Shown: in pieces, positions 8,037 through 16,506 of the stretch | How the letters are laid out: each line of letters begins with the position of its first letter | Position numbering within the stretch: position 1 is the first letter of the stretch | NCBI RefSeq assembly: GCF_000010805.1 | Contig: NC_012521.1 | Coordinates: forward strand, 124,001 to 188,000 | Direction: 5' to 3' | Origin: Rhodococcus opacus B4 | GTDB taxonomy: Bacteria > Actinomycetota > Actinomycetes > Mycobacteriales > Mycobacteriaceae | DNA: 64,000 nucleotides | The notes under the pieces: generated by a model | Databases searched by the model: none | The model's input: only the letters and a program-made list of their open reading frames with translations | Told to the model about the DNA's origin: nothing | Position numbers and translations under genes: made by a program

Positions 8037-10418
8037 ATGACCATTCCCGAGCAGACAGTCTGCGCGACGCCGGGCGCTTTCGAGCCTGTCGGCACCGGAC
8101 TCAATGTCTATGTAAGCCCGGACGCGGTTGAGGGCCGCGCACAGTGGCTGGACACACCTGAAGATGTTATCTCCTTCGTCGAGAGCGGGGAGGACGTCAG
8201 CGATGTGATTGTGATCGCACGCGGCGGAACCACGACGTTCCTGTCCATGGCATTGAACGCCGGGGTGCGTGGTGTGATTACCCTGCAAGGCGCACCGGAG
8301 AGCCACCTTGGAATCCTCAGCCGCGAATACGGCATTCCGTGCATCATGTCGGTCGCCTTCGACAAGGGCGTCCGTACCGCTCGCGGCGAAATTATCCCGG
8401 CGGACGGCGTCCGAGTGCGCATGGACCTCACCTCTCGCCCGACGGGCACAGTGAGCGTCGAAACGGGTGCGCCGGTGGATGATACGCCGACGACGGACAG
8501 CGCCCCAGCCATGACGGCCGAACAGTTGGCACAGATCCAGTTGTTGCTCAACAAGTTTCAGGGCGAGGTTCCGCGCGGGCGAGAAGGTCACGAGGTTATG
8601 GTCGCCCGCCAGGGCTCGGCGGTGCTCGACCTCGATGACACGTCGATGAATCGTGAGCTCACTGTGGACGAGGTGAACGATGTGCTTCACTACCTTGTCT
8701 GGAACGAGTGGGATGCCCTCGCCGCCCGTGCCACCGAGGGCGAGTCCGGTCTGATTCCTCGTCAGGAGTACGAGGCGATGGGGATCATGGATAGCTGGTT
8801 TCATCACCCGGAGTGGCTCAGAGTCATCCAGGACCACGTGGGTGCTGACGGAATCAGCGCGATCGCGACCCGAGCGCACCGGGAGATCGGCACCAAGATC
8901 AATATGTTGCACATCTGGGCGTGCGCCAGCGCACCGAGCTTCGGGCGGGGTATCGCTCTGGAACTCGGACTGCATGACTACGACTACCGTACGCGGCGGA
9001 TTACTGAAGCGATGAGCACGGTTCGACGTCTGTACAGGGGCTTGTGGGGATCTGGACCGATGTTCGCGTCGATGCGCGATTATCAGGCCCCCATCCTCGA
9101 TCCGTCATGGATCGCGCGTTTCGAGTCCGACCGCATTGCACTCTCCGACGACAGGGGCCGGTCGACGTTCCAGCGGTTCAACGGCGCCCTCGAACTGCTC
9201 GGATTTCTTGTGCACTTCGACAATCGCCTCGGACTCGGCGACAGCGGCCCGTATCCCACTGCGGACGGCGGCTTCGTCATCGTGCGTGATCTGTTCATCA
9301 ACGAACCGGCATACCCGTGGTCGGACACCACGGCGGGCCTGCCGTATGCCGTGACGATCGCAATGTTCTTCGCGGGTGATACCGACCTCGAGACGAAGGT
9401 GTTCGACCTCTCGACGATGTTCACCGAACCGAGCAACTACCTGCCCCACGTCACCGGCGTGGCGGTATATGCCCGCGAGAAGTTCGATACACCAATCGAC
9501 CAACTGCGCACATTGTCTTTGGAGGACATGGCGCAATTGCGGGCCGAGGCGGAAACCAAGTCCGAGGCGCTCTACAAGCGGATAGCCGTTATGAGCCAAC
9601 AGGAGAAGGTGATGGCCGGCGCGGTTGTCTACGCCTCGGGCTTCCTGCTGCCCTTCGCCCGCGCGGCGGGAATCTATGACGATCTCGTTCGCGATCACGG
9701 CTTCATGTCGATTCATCCCGTCGTTGAGGCATGCCACGACAGGATCGTCGGGGGCGTCGCCAGCGAGATGATCCCGCGGCTCTTCCTGACCGGCTCGTGG
9801 GCCAACGACGTACCGCCGCACAGCAGCGACACCGTATCGACCATGCCCGACGAGTTCGAGGTACTTCAGGCAATCCGAACTCGTGGGTTCGCAACCGTGG
9901 AGCAGATCTCCATCAGTAGCGGCATCCCGGCCGAACGTGTTCGCGAGGTGGTTGCGGCGAGCGAAGAGAAGGGCTTCGTCAAGCAACGCACGGGACGGAT
10001 CAACGGAGCCAGCCTCACCCCCGTGGGCCGTGCACGTCTGCTGCTGGTCACCGAGGCGGCGGTAACCGCCGACCAGCACGCGGCCATCACGTCTGCCTAC
10101 GCCGTGTTTCTCGGGCCAAACCGCGCCTTCAAAGCCATCGCTTCGTCCTGGCAGATGGATCAAGACCTCACCACCACGCTCGGCAGCCTGCCGCCCGTCC
10201 ACCACGATGTTGCCGCGGTCATAGCGCAAGCGGCCACTGCACAGCCCAGATTCGGTCTCTATCGTCAGCGCCTGGACCATGCGTTCGAACAATTCCGGAA
10301 CGGAAACACCGACGCACTAGCCCGTCCGATGGTTGAGTCGTATCACGACATCTGGATGGAGTTGCACGAAGACCTGCTGGCCACACTGGGTCGCGCACGC
10401 ACCGACCACGATGAGTGA
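8037..10418 (+). CDS. PEP-utilising-enzyme swivel (phosphohistidine) domain protein with C-terminal winged helix
   Basis: This is a 793-residue protein of unusual build. Residues about 50-125 form a phosphohistidine swivel domain like those of PPDK and PEP synthase, with the motif GAPESHLGILSREYGIP and the likely phosphorylated His90. The next 450 residues or so are not recognised. Near residues 615-680 a winged-helix-like segment appears (EFEVLQAIRTRGFATVEQIS through LTPVGRARL). There is no ATP-grasp nucleotide domain and no PEP/pyruvate TIM barrel, so it needs a partner to load the histidine. The divergent ppdK or the two kinases are candidates. Phenylphosphate synthase, where ATP-binding and histidine domains sit on separate subunits, is a possible analogy. 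The ATG at 8037 has a strong GGAGGA site. The stop overlaps the phosphatase start by 8 bases. Confidence 0.7.
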   Translation: MTIPEQTVCATPGAFEPVGTGLNVYVSPDAVEGRAQWLDTPEDVISFVESGEDVSDVIVIARGGTTTFLSMALNAGVRGVITLQGAPESHLGILSREYGIPCIMSVAFDKGVRTARGEIIPADGVRVRMDLTSRPTGTVSVETGAPVDDTPTTDSAPAMTAEQLAQIQLLLNKFQGEVPRGREGHEVMVARQGSAVLDLDDTSMNRELTVDEVNDVLHYLVWNEWDALAARATEGESGLIPRQEYEAMGIMDSWFHHPEWLRVIQDHVGADGISAIATRAHREIGTKINMLHIWACASAPSFGRGIALELGLHDYDYRTRRITEAMSTVRRLYRGLWGSGPMFASMRDYQAPILDPSWIARFESDRIALSDDRGRSTFQRFNGALELLGFLVHFDNRLGLGDSGPYPTADGGFVIVRDLFINEPAYPWSDTTAGLPYAVTIAMFFAGDTDLETKVFDLSTMFTEPSNYLPHVTGVAVYAREKFDTPIDQLRTLSLEDMAQLRAEAETKSEALYKRIAVMSQQEKVMAGAVVYASGFLLPFARAAGIYDDLVRDHGFMSIHPVVEACHDRIVGGVASEMIPRLFLTGSWANDVPPHSSDTVSTMPDEFEVLQAIRTRGFATVEQISISSGIPAERVREVVAASEEKGFVKQRTGRINGASLTPVGRARLLLVTEAAVTADQHAAITSAYAVFLGPNRAFKAIASSWQMDQDLTTTLGSLPPVHHDVAAVIAQAATAQPRFGLYRQRLDHAFEQFRNGNTDALARPMVESYHDIWMELHEDLLATLGRARTDHDE

Positions 10419-11244
10419 CGAACGCTCGGTGGGGGCTCGACGGAACCAGCTCGATCCCCGGATCCCGATTCCTGGCACTACCAACGTCCGAGACGTCGGC
10501 GGATACCCCACAGGCGACGGAAAGCGGACCGCGATGGGCCGGCTGTATCGATCGGAGGTTCTCGGGCTTTCCGGATCCGGTGCCGAATCGCTATGGGATG
10601 AGCTCCGCACAGAGGATTATCAGTGCCTTCGTCTCAGGTCAATTGTCGACTTGCGGTCGCACCGCGAGGCCAGAATGATCCCGTCTGCCTGGGATCGAGC
10701 GACCGGCGCACAACTGGTTCACGCTCCGATCCCCGAAGGTGTCGAAGGTAGTGAGACTGACTTCATGCGCCTGCTGCGGGACGGCAAGATCACCACATTC
10801 GACGAGGAAGATCTCGGCCGGTGGTACCAACTGGTGCTACGTCGCCGCACCGACGTGCTGGGTGAGGTGATCCGAGTACTGTCAAATCCGCACCACCTCC
10901 CGGCTCTCGTGCACTGCCACGCTGGAAAGGATCGAACCGGCCTCGTTGTGGCCCTTGTTCTGGAAGTGGTCGGCGTGCCGCGGAACGTCGTGACCGCCGA
11001 CTACGCACTGACAAGTAGGTACCGACCCGACCGGGCGGCCGAGCATGCTGCTCTGCTCGAGCACCTCGGAATCCACGTCGACGACGTTCGGTCCTTGTGG
11101 GAGGCGCCGGCGCGGGCGATGGAGTCGGCGCTCGAATTCCTCGACATCACCTACGGGGGAGTCGCTGCCTACCTCACGAACGAATGCTCAGTCACCCCCG
11201 CGCACATCGAGTCACTGCGCGCCCAGATGCTGGAGGATGCATGA
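10411..11244 (+). CDS. Tyrosine-phosphatase-like protein (Y_phosphatase3 type)
   Basis: This 277-residue protein carries the Cx5R phosphatase loop HCHAGKDRTG, with catalytic Cys169 and Arg175. Its N-terminus (TTNVRDVGGYPT, GRLYRSEVL) is typical of actinobacterial protein-tyrosine or lipid-phosphatase homologues. It would remove phosphate from phosphotyrosine, a phosphoinositide or a small phosphoester. The start ATG overlaps the previous stop (ATGAGTGA) and the end overlaps the next kinase by ATGA. The order swivel-domain protein, phosphatase, kinase is therefore translationally coupled. This tight coupling suggests that it acts on the same phosphorylated species rather than on general signalling. 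Confidence 0.82.
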   Translation: MSDERSVGARRNQLDPRIPIPGTTNVRDVGGYPTGDGKRTAMGRLYRSEVLGLSGSGAESLWDELRTEDYQCLRLRSIVDLRSHREARMIPSAWDRATGAQLVHAPIPEGVEGSETDFMRLLRDGKITTFDEEDLGRWYQLVLRRRTDVLGEVIRVLSNPHHLPALVHCHAGKDRTGLVVALVLEVVGVPRNVVTADYALTSRYRPDRAAEHAALLEHLGIHVDDVRSLWEAPARAMESALEFLDITYGGVAAYLTNECSVTPAHIESLRAQMLEDA

Positions 11245-12305
11245 ACCCCACCACCCTAACCGAGCCCTCTATGGCGGGTGACATCGCCGAGGCTCTCCGA
11301 GCTGGTGGATCGCTGCCCGAAGGCGGGAATGTCGAGCAGTGCCGAGCGCTGCCACTCGGGGCCGGCCAGCTTGCCGACAGCTACCGCGTCGAGCTCACCT
11401 ACACCCCCGGGCCGTCAGGCCCGTCGTCCGTGTTTGTAAAGCTGCCCCCCAGCGACACACACTCGGCAGCAACGGCATCCAGAATCGGCGCATTCGATCG
11501 GGAGCGATTCTTCTATGCAGAACTCAGACCGCGCCTCGACATCCGGACACCGAGGTTCCTTGGCAGCCTTCCCCGAGGGGACGGTCCGCCCGGGCTGATT
11601 CTGCAGGATCTCTCCTCCTCCACCCGTCCCCTGGACCAACTGCGCGACGGTACGATCGAACAGGTTGAATCTGTCGCAGATCAGCTGGCGGGACTCCAGG
11701 CCCCCTTCTGGGATGACGAGGATGCCGTGGGTGGCACCGACCGCTTCTACAACCGAACCGAAGACCACATCACGGGTCTCGCTGAACGCTATGAACAGTC
11801 GTGGCATCGGCACCGGGACACCGTCGGCGCTCTCCTAGACCCACAACAGCGGCAACTCATCGAGACATTCGGTCACCACTGCCTCAGCTGGGCGTCCGGA
11901 ATTCGAGGGCCCCGCACACTCGTGCACCAGGACCTTCGCCTCGACAATCTGCTGTGGGGTGATGCCGGCGCCTGGATAGTCGACTGGCAGACGCTGGCCT
12001 GGACCTCACCCGCCTGGGACCTCGCATTCTTCCTGGGCACTGCACTCGACCCCGACACTCGCCGCCGAGTGGAACAGCGACTGCTCGAAGCGCACGTGAG
12101 TGCGCTGCACGACCGCGGCGTACAGGGGTGGGATATCGATACCGCAGAGCGTGAGCACTGGCGGCTCAGCGGCTCCGTACTTATCGCCATGGTTGCCGCA
12201 CTCGCATTCGTGCAGCCCACCGCGCGCGGTTTCGAAATGTTTGCCTCACTCATCCATCGCGGTGCCCAACAGGCACTCGACCACGACTTGCTGTCTTTCA
12301 TCTGA
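11241..12305 (+). CDS. Aminoglycoside-phosphotransferase-fold kinase (second copy)
   Basis: This is a 354-residue paralogue of the kinase at 6888, with the same landmarks: a GAGQLADSYRVEL nucleotide-binding region, the catalytic loop HQDLRLDNLL and the metal Asp in IVDWQTLAW. Residue spacing and the C-terminal helical part also match, so an internal duplication within the operon is likely. It starts with an ATG that overlaps the phosphatase stop (ATGA) and ends 18 bases before the next gene. Two diverged kinases flanking a swivel-domain protein and a phosphatase imply two phosphorylation steps or a heteromeric kinase; the sequence does not say which. Confidence 0.8.
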   Translation: MNPTTLTEPSMAGDIAEALRAGGSLPEGGNVEQCRALPLGAGQLADSYRVELTYTPGPSGPSSVFVKLPPSDTHSAATASRIGAFDRERFFYAELRPRLDIRTPRFLGSLPRGDGPPGLILQDLSSSTRPLDQLRDGTIEQVESVADQLAGLQAPFWDDEDAVGGTDRFYNRTEDHITGLAERYEQSWHRHRDTVGALLDPQQRQLIETFGHHCLSWASGIRGPRTLVHQDLRLDNLLWGDAGAWIVDWQTLAWTSPAWDLAFFLGTALDPDTRRRVEQRLLEAHVSALHDRGVQGWDIDTAEREHWRLSGSVLIAMVAALAFVQPTARGFEMFASLIHRGAQQALDHDLLSFI

Positions 12306-12323
12306 AATCCAAAAGGAGAACCT

Positions 12324-13442
12324 GTGCTGAGCAAATGGGACGACTATCCGGTGCACCAGGCGGCGCTGCCTGTGGCGCAGACCGCCTCGAGTGACCTAGG
12401 CCGCTATGACCGCCACTGGATGGCAATGCACGACATCGACTTGACCACCCAGGTCGGCTTCGGCCTCAGCGTGCATCCGAACCGCGGTATCGTCGACGCC
12501 TCGATCAGCATCGCGCGTGACGGCCGCCAAGACTCGGTGTTCGCCTCCTCCCGACTCTCGCGCGATCGCGACACAATCGCGGGCCCCCTGCGAGTCGAAG
12601 TCATCGAACCGATGCGCGTGCTACGTGTAGTGCTCGAGGAGCACGACGGTATCTCGGCCGACCTCACCTTCACCGGTGTAACACAGCACATCGAGGATGG
12701 ACGGATGAGACGAGACTCAGGAACGACTCTCGTCTCGGAACGTCTCCGTACAGTGCAATTCGGAGACTGGTCCGGAGAATTCACCGTCGGCGGGGAAACC
12801 GTAACCTGCTCGCCCGACAAGTGGCGGGGCTTCCGAGACCGCTCGTGGGGCAGCCGGACCACCGGCACTGTGGCCGAAGGTCAACACGGTGTACACAAGA
12901 GCGCCATCTACTTTGCCTGGACGCTGCTGCGATTCGAGGACGAATGCTTGCTCGTAGCCGTAAATGAGATGCCGGACGGCCGCAGCGAAGCACGAACGGT
13001 CGCCGTCCTGCCCTTCCTGAAGGCCGGCGACCCGGCTTACGGCGAAGAGGATCGGATCCTCCGCGGCGACACCTTCCAATTCGACATCGACTACCGGCCT
13101 GGGACTCGCCGCGCCCAACATGTTGACCTCACCGTCGGACCGCGTGGGCTGGTCAACCGGAAGATCACCATCGAACCCGAAGGTCTATTCCTCATGCAGG
13201 GATTGGGCTACTACCACCCGATGTGGAAGCACGGCACCGATCACGGGAAAGACATTGTCGGAACGGACAGTTGGAAGCTCGCGGGCCTCGATCCGAGCGC
13301 GATGGAAAACGTTCACGCACAGCAGATTTGCCGAGCAACCCGCGCCGACGGTGCGATAGGTCTGGGCTTGTTCGAGCACGTGGCGATCGGACCGCACTTG
13401 CCTTCCGGATTGCCTGACGGGATTGCGCCACTCGGCCAGTGA
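12324..13442 (+). CDS. Conserved protein of unknown function (DUF7064/7065-like, AttH-like beta fold)
   Basis: This 372-residue protein starts at a GTG with an ideal AAAAGGAG site. The central signature WRGFRDRSWGSR (around residues 167-178) recalls, from memory, the DUF7064/DUF7065 family, thought to share the lipocalin-like fold of AttH and carotenoid hydratases. No catalytic residues can be assigned. No signal peptide or membrane segment is seen, so it should be cytoplasmic. It is the last gene of the cluster. Members of this family often sit beside P450s and APH-type kinases in mycobacteria and rhodococci, which supports a role in the same pathway, perhaps hydration, dehydration or binding of a hydrophobic intermediate. 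Confidence 0.6.
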   Translation: MLSKWDDYPVHQAALPVAQTASSDLGRYDRHWMAMHDIDLTTQVGFGLSVHPNRGIVDASISIARDGRQDSVFASSRLSRDRDTIAGPLRVEVIEPMRVLRVVLEEHDGISADLTFTGVTQHIEDGRMRRDSGTTLVSERLRTVQFGDWSGEFTVGGETVTCSPDKWRGFRDRSWGSRTTGTVAEGQHGVHKSAIYFAWTLLRFEDECLLVAVNEMPDGRSEARTVAVLPFLKAGDPAYGEEDRILRGDTFQFDIDYRPGTRRAQHVDLTVGPRGLVNRKITIEPEGLFLMQGLGYYHPMWKHGTDHGKDIVGTDSWKLAGLDPSAMENVHAQQICRATRADGAIGLGLFEHVAIGPHLPSGLPDGIAPLGQ

Positions 13443-13601
13443 CGGCCTTGAATCACCACTCGTGCTGTTGCCGGGAGGCGGTCGGTTTCGACGGGATGCA
13501 CCATGTTGCCTGTGGAAGCCGCCCTCATCAACCGACGTCACGCACGGCCACTTGTTCCTGACTCAACAGGAGCGCGAAAAAGGCGGGGCGTTGTGGCGCT
13601 A

Positions 13602-14732
13602 GTGTCCTGAGTCATAAATAAGCCATCGGTTGTTAAGGTTGGTCATGGCAACTCGTGGTCCGCGACCGACGGAGATTGTGCTGACCGAGACCGAACGCGT
13701 AGAACTCGAGGGGTGGTCGCGGCGACGCAAGACCGCTGCAGGTTTGGCGGTACGGTCGCGAATCATTCTCGCTGCGCCGATGGTGGATCGAATACCGAAG
13801 TGGCGCAGAGGTTGGGGTTGAACCGAGGCACGGTGCGGCGGTGGCGGGACAGGTTCGTCGAGGACCGATGCGACGGGTTGCTCGACGAACCACGCCCGGG
13901 CCGTCCGCGGACGATCGACGACGACAAGATCAAGGATCTGATTACCTCGACCCTCGAAACGACACCGAAGAATGCCACACACTGGTCCACACGATCGATG
14001 GCGGAGCATCTCGATATTTCGCAATCGACGGTCTCGAGAGTGTGGCGCGCGTTCGGTTTGGCCCCGCACAAACAGGACTCGTGGAAATTGTCGAAGGATC
14101 CAGTGTTCACGGAGAAGGTCCGTGACGTCGTCGGCCTGTACATGAACCCGCCCGAGCGGGCTCTGGTGCTCTGCGTCGACGAGAAGACTCAGATCCAAGC
14201 ACTGGACCGGACCCAACCGATATTCCCGATGCTTCCCGCCACCCCGCAACGCGCTAGTCACGACTACGTCCGCAATGGCACCTCGAGCCTGTACGCCGCT
14301 CTAGACATCGCCTCGGGGAAGGTGATCGGATCACTCCATTCACGCCACCGCGCACAAGAATTCATCGCATTTCTTCGCAAGATCGACGCTCAGGTGCCCG
14401 ACGATCTCGATGTCCACCTCGTGATGGACAATGCATCGACCCACAAGACTCCCGCGGTCAAACGATGGCTCCTCGCGCACCCGCGCTTCGTCATCCACTT
14501 CACACCGACCAGCTCATCGTGGATGAACCTCGTCGAACGCTGGTTCGCCGAACTGACCACCAAGAAGCTCCAACGCTCCACGCATACCTCGGTCCAACAG
14601 CTCAACAAAGACATCCGAGCATGGATCGAGACCTGGAACGACAACCCCAGACCTTACGTCTGGGTCAAGACCGCCGACCAGATCCTCGACTCCATCGCAC
14701 ACTACTGCGCCAGAATTAAAGACTCAGGACAC
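13602..14732 (+). mobile_element. IS630-family insertion sequence inserted at CTAG
   Basis: The element is bounded by a perfect 12-bp inverted repeat, GTGTCCTGAGTC at 13602-13613 and its complement at 14721-14732, with weaker similarity continuing inward. A TA is duplicated outside each end (13600-13601 and 14733-14734). Removing the element restores CTAG, the preferred IS630 target. The target sits in the loop of a 12-bp hairpin: the arm GGCGTTGTGGCG at 13587-13598 pairs with CGCCACAACGCC at 14738-14749. The only gene inside is the frameshifted transposase. Confidence 0.88.
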
Positions 14733-14735
14733 TAG
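13645..14735 (+). pseudogene. IS630-family DDE transposase, frameshifted
   Basis: The protein is split over two frames. Residues from the ATG at 13645 (MATRGPRPTEIVL...) run as far as RSRIILA. The continuation, ADGGSNTEVAQRLGLNRGTV with a helix-turn-helix, is in the -1 frame from about 13772, so one base appears to be missing near 13771-13775. The catalytic triad is present in the second part: VDEKTQ, VMDNASTHK and MNLVERWFAE. No A-rich slippery heptamer is visible at the junction, so a true lesion is more likely than programmed frameshifting. The TAG stop at 14733-14735 is made from the duplicated target TA plus the flanking G. Confidence 0.85.
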
Positions 14736-14833
14736 AACGCCACAACGCCGCGATCATGAGGGAATGGATCCAAAGCGATTAGCGCCCGCACGGACAGCCT
14801 CCCGCCCTGAATCGACCGACTGAGAGGGAACGC

Positions 14834-15145
14834 GTGGCTACCGCAGTGCGGAAGGGTCGTCCGACGGCCTGGCAGCTCACTGACGACGACATCCTGGACT
14901 TAGCGATCCTTTGGTACCCTATCGGCAGACCGTCCGCCGCCAGGATCCGCGCGGCATTCGGAATCGGGATGAACGAGTACCGCCGCCGACTCGAAGCCGC
15001 TGTACGCACCCACCAACAGAAAACTCTCGACACCCGCGGTTCGTGGCCGGACCGAGTCTATGCGCACAACGTCCTGGAAGCCGTGGTCCGGCAGGTGGTA
15101 GATGCGCCAGTAGGTGCTGGCTTACTTGACCAGTTGGTGCATTAG
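14834..15145 (+). CDS. Small DUF3263-like protein
   Basis: This 103-residue open frame starts at a GTG with GAGGGAA upstream. The segment DDDILDLAILWYPIGRPSAARIRAAFGIGMNEYRRRL resembles the helix-turn-helix-like core of the actinobacterial DUF3263 family (bulky W, G, then FG.....Y..RL). A second protein of the same general type lies on the other strand at 16507-16782. Its C-terminus runs up to the left end of the IS1380-type element, so the last residues may not be original. A DNA-binding role is a guess from the family. Confidence 0.45.
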   Translation: MATAVRKGRPTAWQLTDDDILDLAILWYPIGRPSAARIRAAFGIGMNEYRRRLEAAVRTHQQKTLDTRGSWPDRVYAHNVLEAVVRQVVDAPVGAGLLDQLVH

Positions 15146-15173
15146 TTTAGCCTCGATACACCGATTCGCATGA

Positions 15174-15267
15174 GTGCCTGAGGGTGTCATAACGGCGAAA
15201 TGCCCTGTCGTAGTGGAAGAATAATACTTCTCTAGGGTCAAATTCAGGCACGCCGAAGGGCATTTCG
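15174..15267 (+). repeat. Interleaved inverted repeats upstream of the IS1380-type transposase
   Basis: Two perfect inverted repeats alternate. GTGCCTGA (15174-15181) pairs with TCAGGCAC (15244-15251), and CGAAATGCCCT (15196-15206) pairs with AGGGCATTTCG (15257-15267). The order A-B-A'-B' allows either hairpin or a pseudoknot. The last arm contains the GAAGGG-type ribosome site and ends 3 bases before the transposase ATG at 15271, so pairing could hide the start from ribosomes. Confidence 0.7.
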
Positions 15268-15270
15268 TAG

Positions 15271-16053
15271 ATGCAACTATCTCACACCCGACCCGTTACG
15301 GCGGCCAGGTTCGACGACCCCGACCTCGTGGCGACCGCGGGACTGGTCCCGGTGGTGGCATTGGCCCAGGCCAGCGGCCTGCTCACGCTCGCCGATCAGC
15401 ACCTGAGCGTGCCGACCGACAAGGGCGCCAACACGGGCCGCAAGATCGGGTCCCTGATCGGTGGGATGGTCGCCGGCGCCGACAGCATCGCTGACCTGGC
15501 GATCCTGCGGCACGGGGCGATGGGAACGATATTCGATCGACCCTATGCACCGTCGACGCTGGGATCGTTCCTTCGCCAGTTCAGCTTCGGGCACGTCCGG
15601 CAACTCGACGCCGTCGCCTCGCGGTTCCTGAGCAACCTCGCCGCGAAGACCCCGCTGGTCACCGGCATCGACACCGGGCGAATCCTGGTTGATATCGACG
15701 ATACGATCATCGAAGTCCACGGCCACGGCAAACAAGGCTCCGGATACGGCTACTTCGGGATCCGCGGGCTCAACGCCCTCATCGCCACCGTCACCAGGCA
15801 GACCGCTGCGCCGGTGATCGTCACCCAACGCCTGCGCCGAGGAGCGCGCGGCTCCGCACGTGGGGCCGCCCGGATGGTCGCCGACGCCCTGGCCACCGTC
15901 GACCGGCTGCGCACCCACGCCGGCGGACCCAGCGGCAACGGGGCACCGAAGGTGCTGATGGCGTGCGCCCAGCGGCGGGTGGTGACGTATTGCCGGGCTT
16001 CGCATTTGGTGAGCCAGAGGTCTTGTTCGACCGCGGAGAGGTGCGGGCCGTGA
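15271..16053 (+). pseudogene. IS1380-type transposase, 3' truncated
   Basis: Residues 1 to about 229 match the N-terminal two-thirds of IS1380-like DDE transposases: DKGANTGRKIGSLIGGMVAGADSIADL, then DIDDTIIEVHGHGKQGSGYGYFG with the first catalytic acids, then GLNALIATVTRQTAAPVI. Similarity stops after APKVLM at about 15957. The last 31 codons (to 16053) are unrelated, and the second half of the DDE domain is missing. The sequence beyond the junction reads better on the minus strand (about 15960-16106, a piece with EQDLWLTKCEARQYVTTRRW), so two unrelated fragments are joined here. The element cannot transpose by itself. No right-hand terminal repeat was found. Confidence 0.75.
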
Positions 16054-16506
16054 AGTGCGGCGGTGGTGAGGGTGACGGTGAGGGCGGTCAGGGTGCGGCC
16101 GGCCACGGCGGAGGCAGAACGATCCTCGCAGTGGTGGGGTCCAAGGGGAGGACCCGGCAGATGGTTTCGGCGATCGAACCCTTTGCATGGAGCATATTCT
16201 CGATATATCGAAGCCGCAGTTCATGTTCTCGATCATGCTGTGACTGCGCCGCACTCACGTCATGATGTCCAAGTTGCCCAAGGCGACCTGACGCCTTATC
16301 TGCAGTGACGTTGCTTGTGGCCTCCACCTCCGCAACTGGTGGTCGTCGCCATCCGGTCGATATGCGAACGAGGAACGAGCATTGATTGCTGGCTCGTGCG
16401 TCGATCGCGGGTCCCGAGGAGATCGCTTCTTGGCATCTGCTCTGGAGCCGCTGACATTCCCGACTCGGGGTCTTGCGGGTGGCCAGCGGTCGATTGGCCT
16501 ACTTCG

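Noticed and set aside
7713..10292. Long minus-strand open frames opposite the swivel-domain gene (420 and 395 codons)
   Set aside because: Arg/His-rich compositions without motifs; the plus strand has recognisable domains and coupled starts.
6888..12305. Aminoglycoside resistance role for the two APH-fold kinases
   Set aside because: The fold is shared by many small-molecule kinases, and both genes are embedded in a catabolic operon with a swivel protein and a phosphatase, so antibiotic modification is unlikely.
15960..16106. Minus-strand fragment reading EQDLWLTKCEARQYVTTRRW
   Set aside because: Probably the end of some protein joined to the truncated IS1380 transposase; too short and unrecognised to annotate as a gene.
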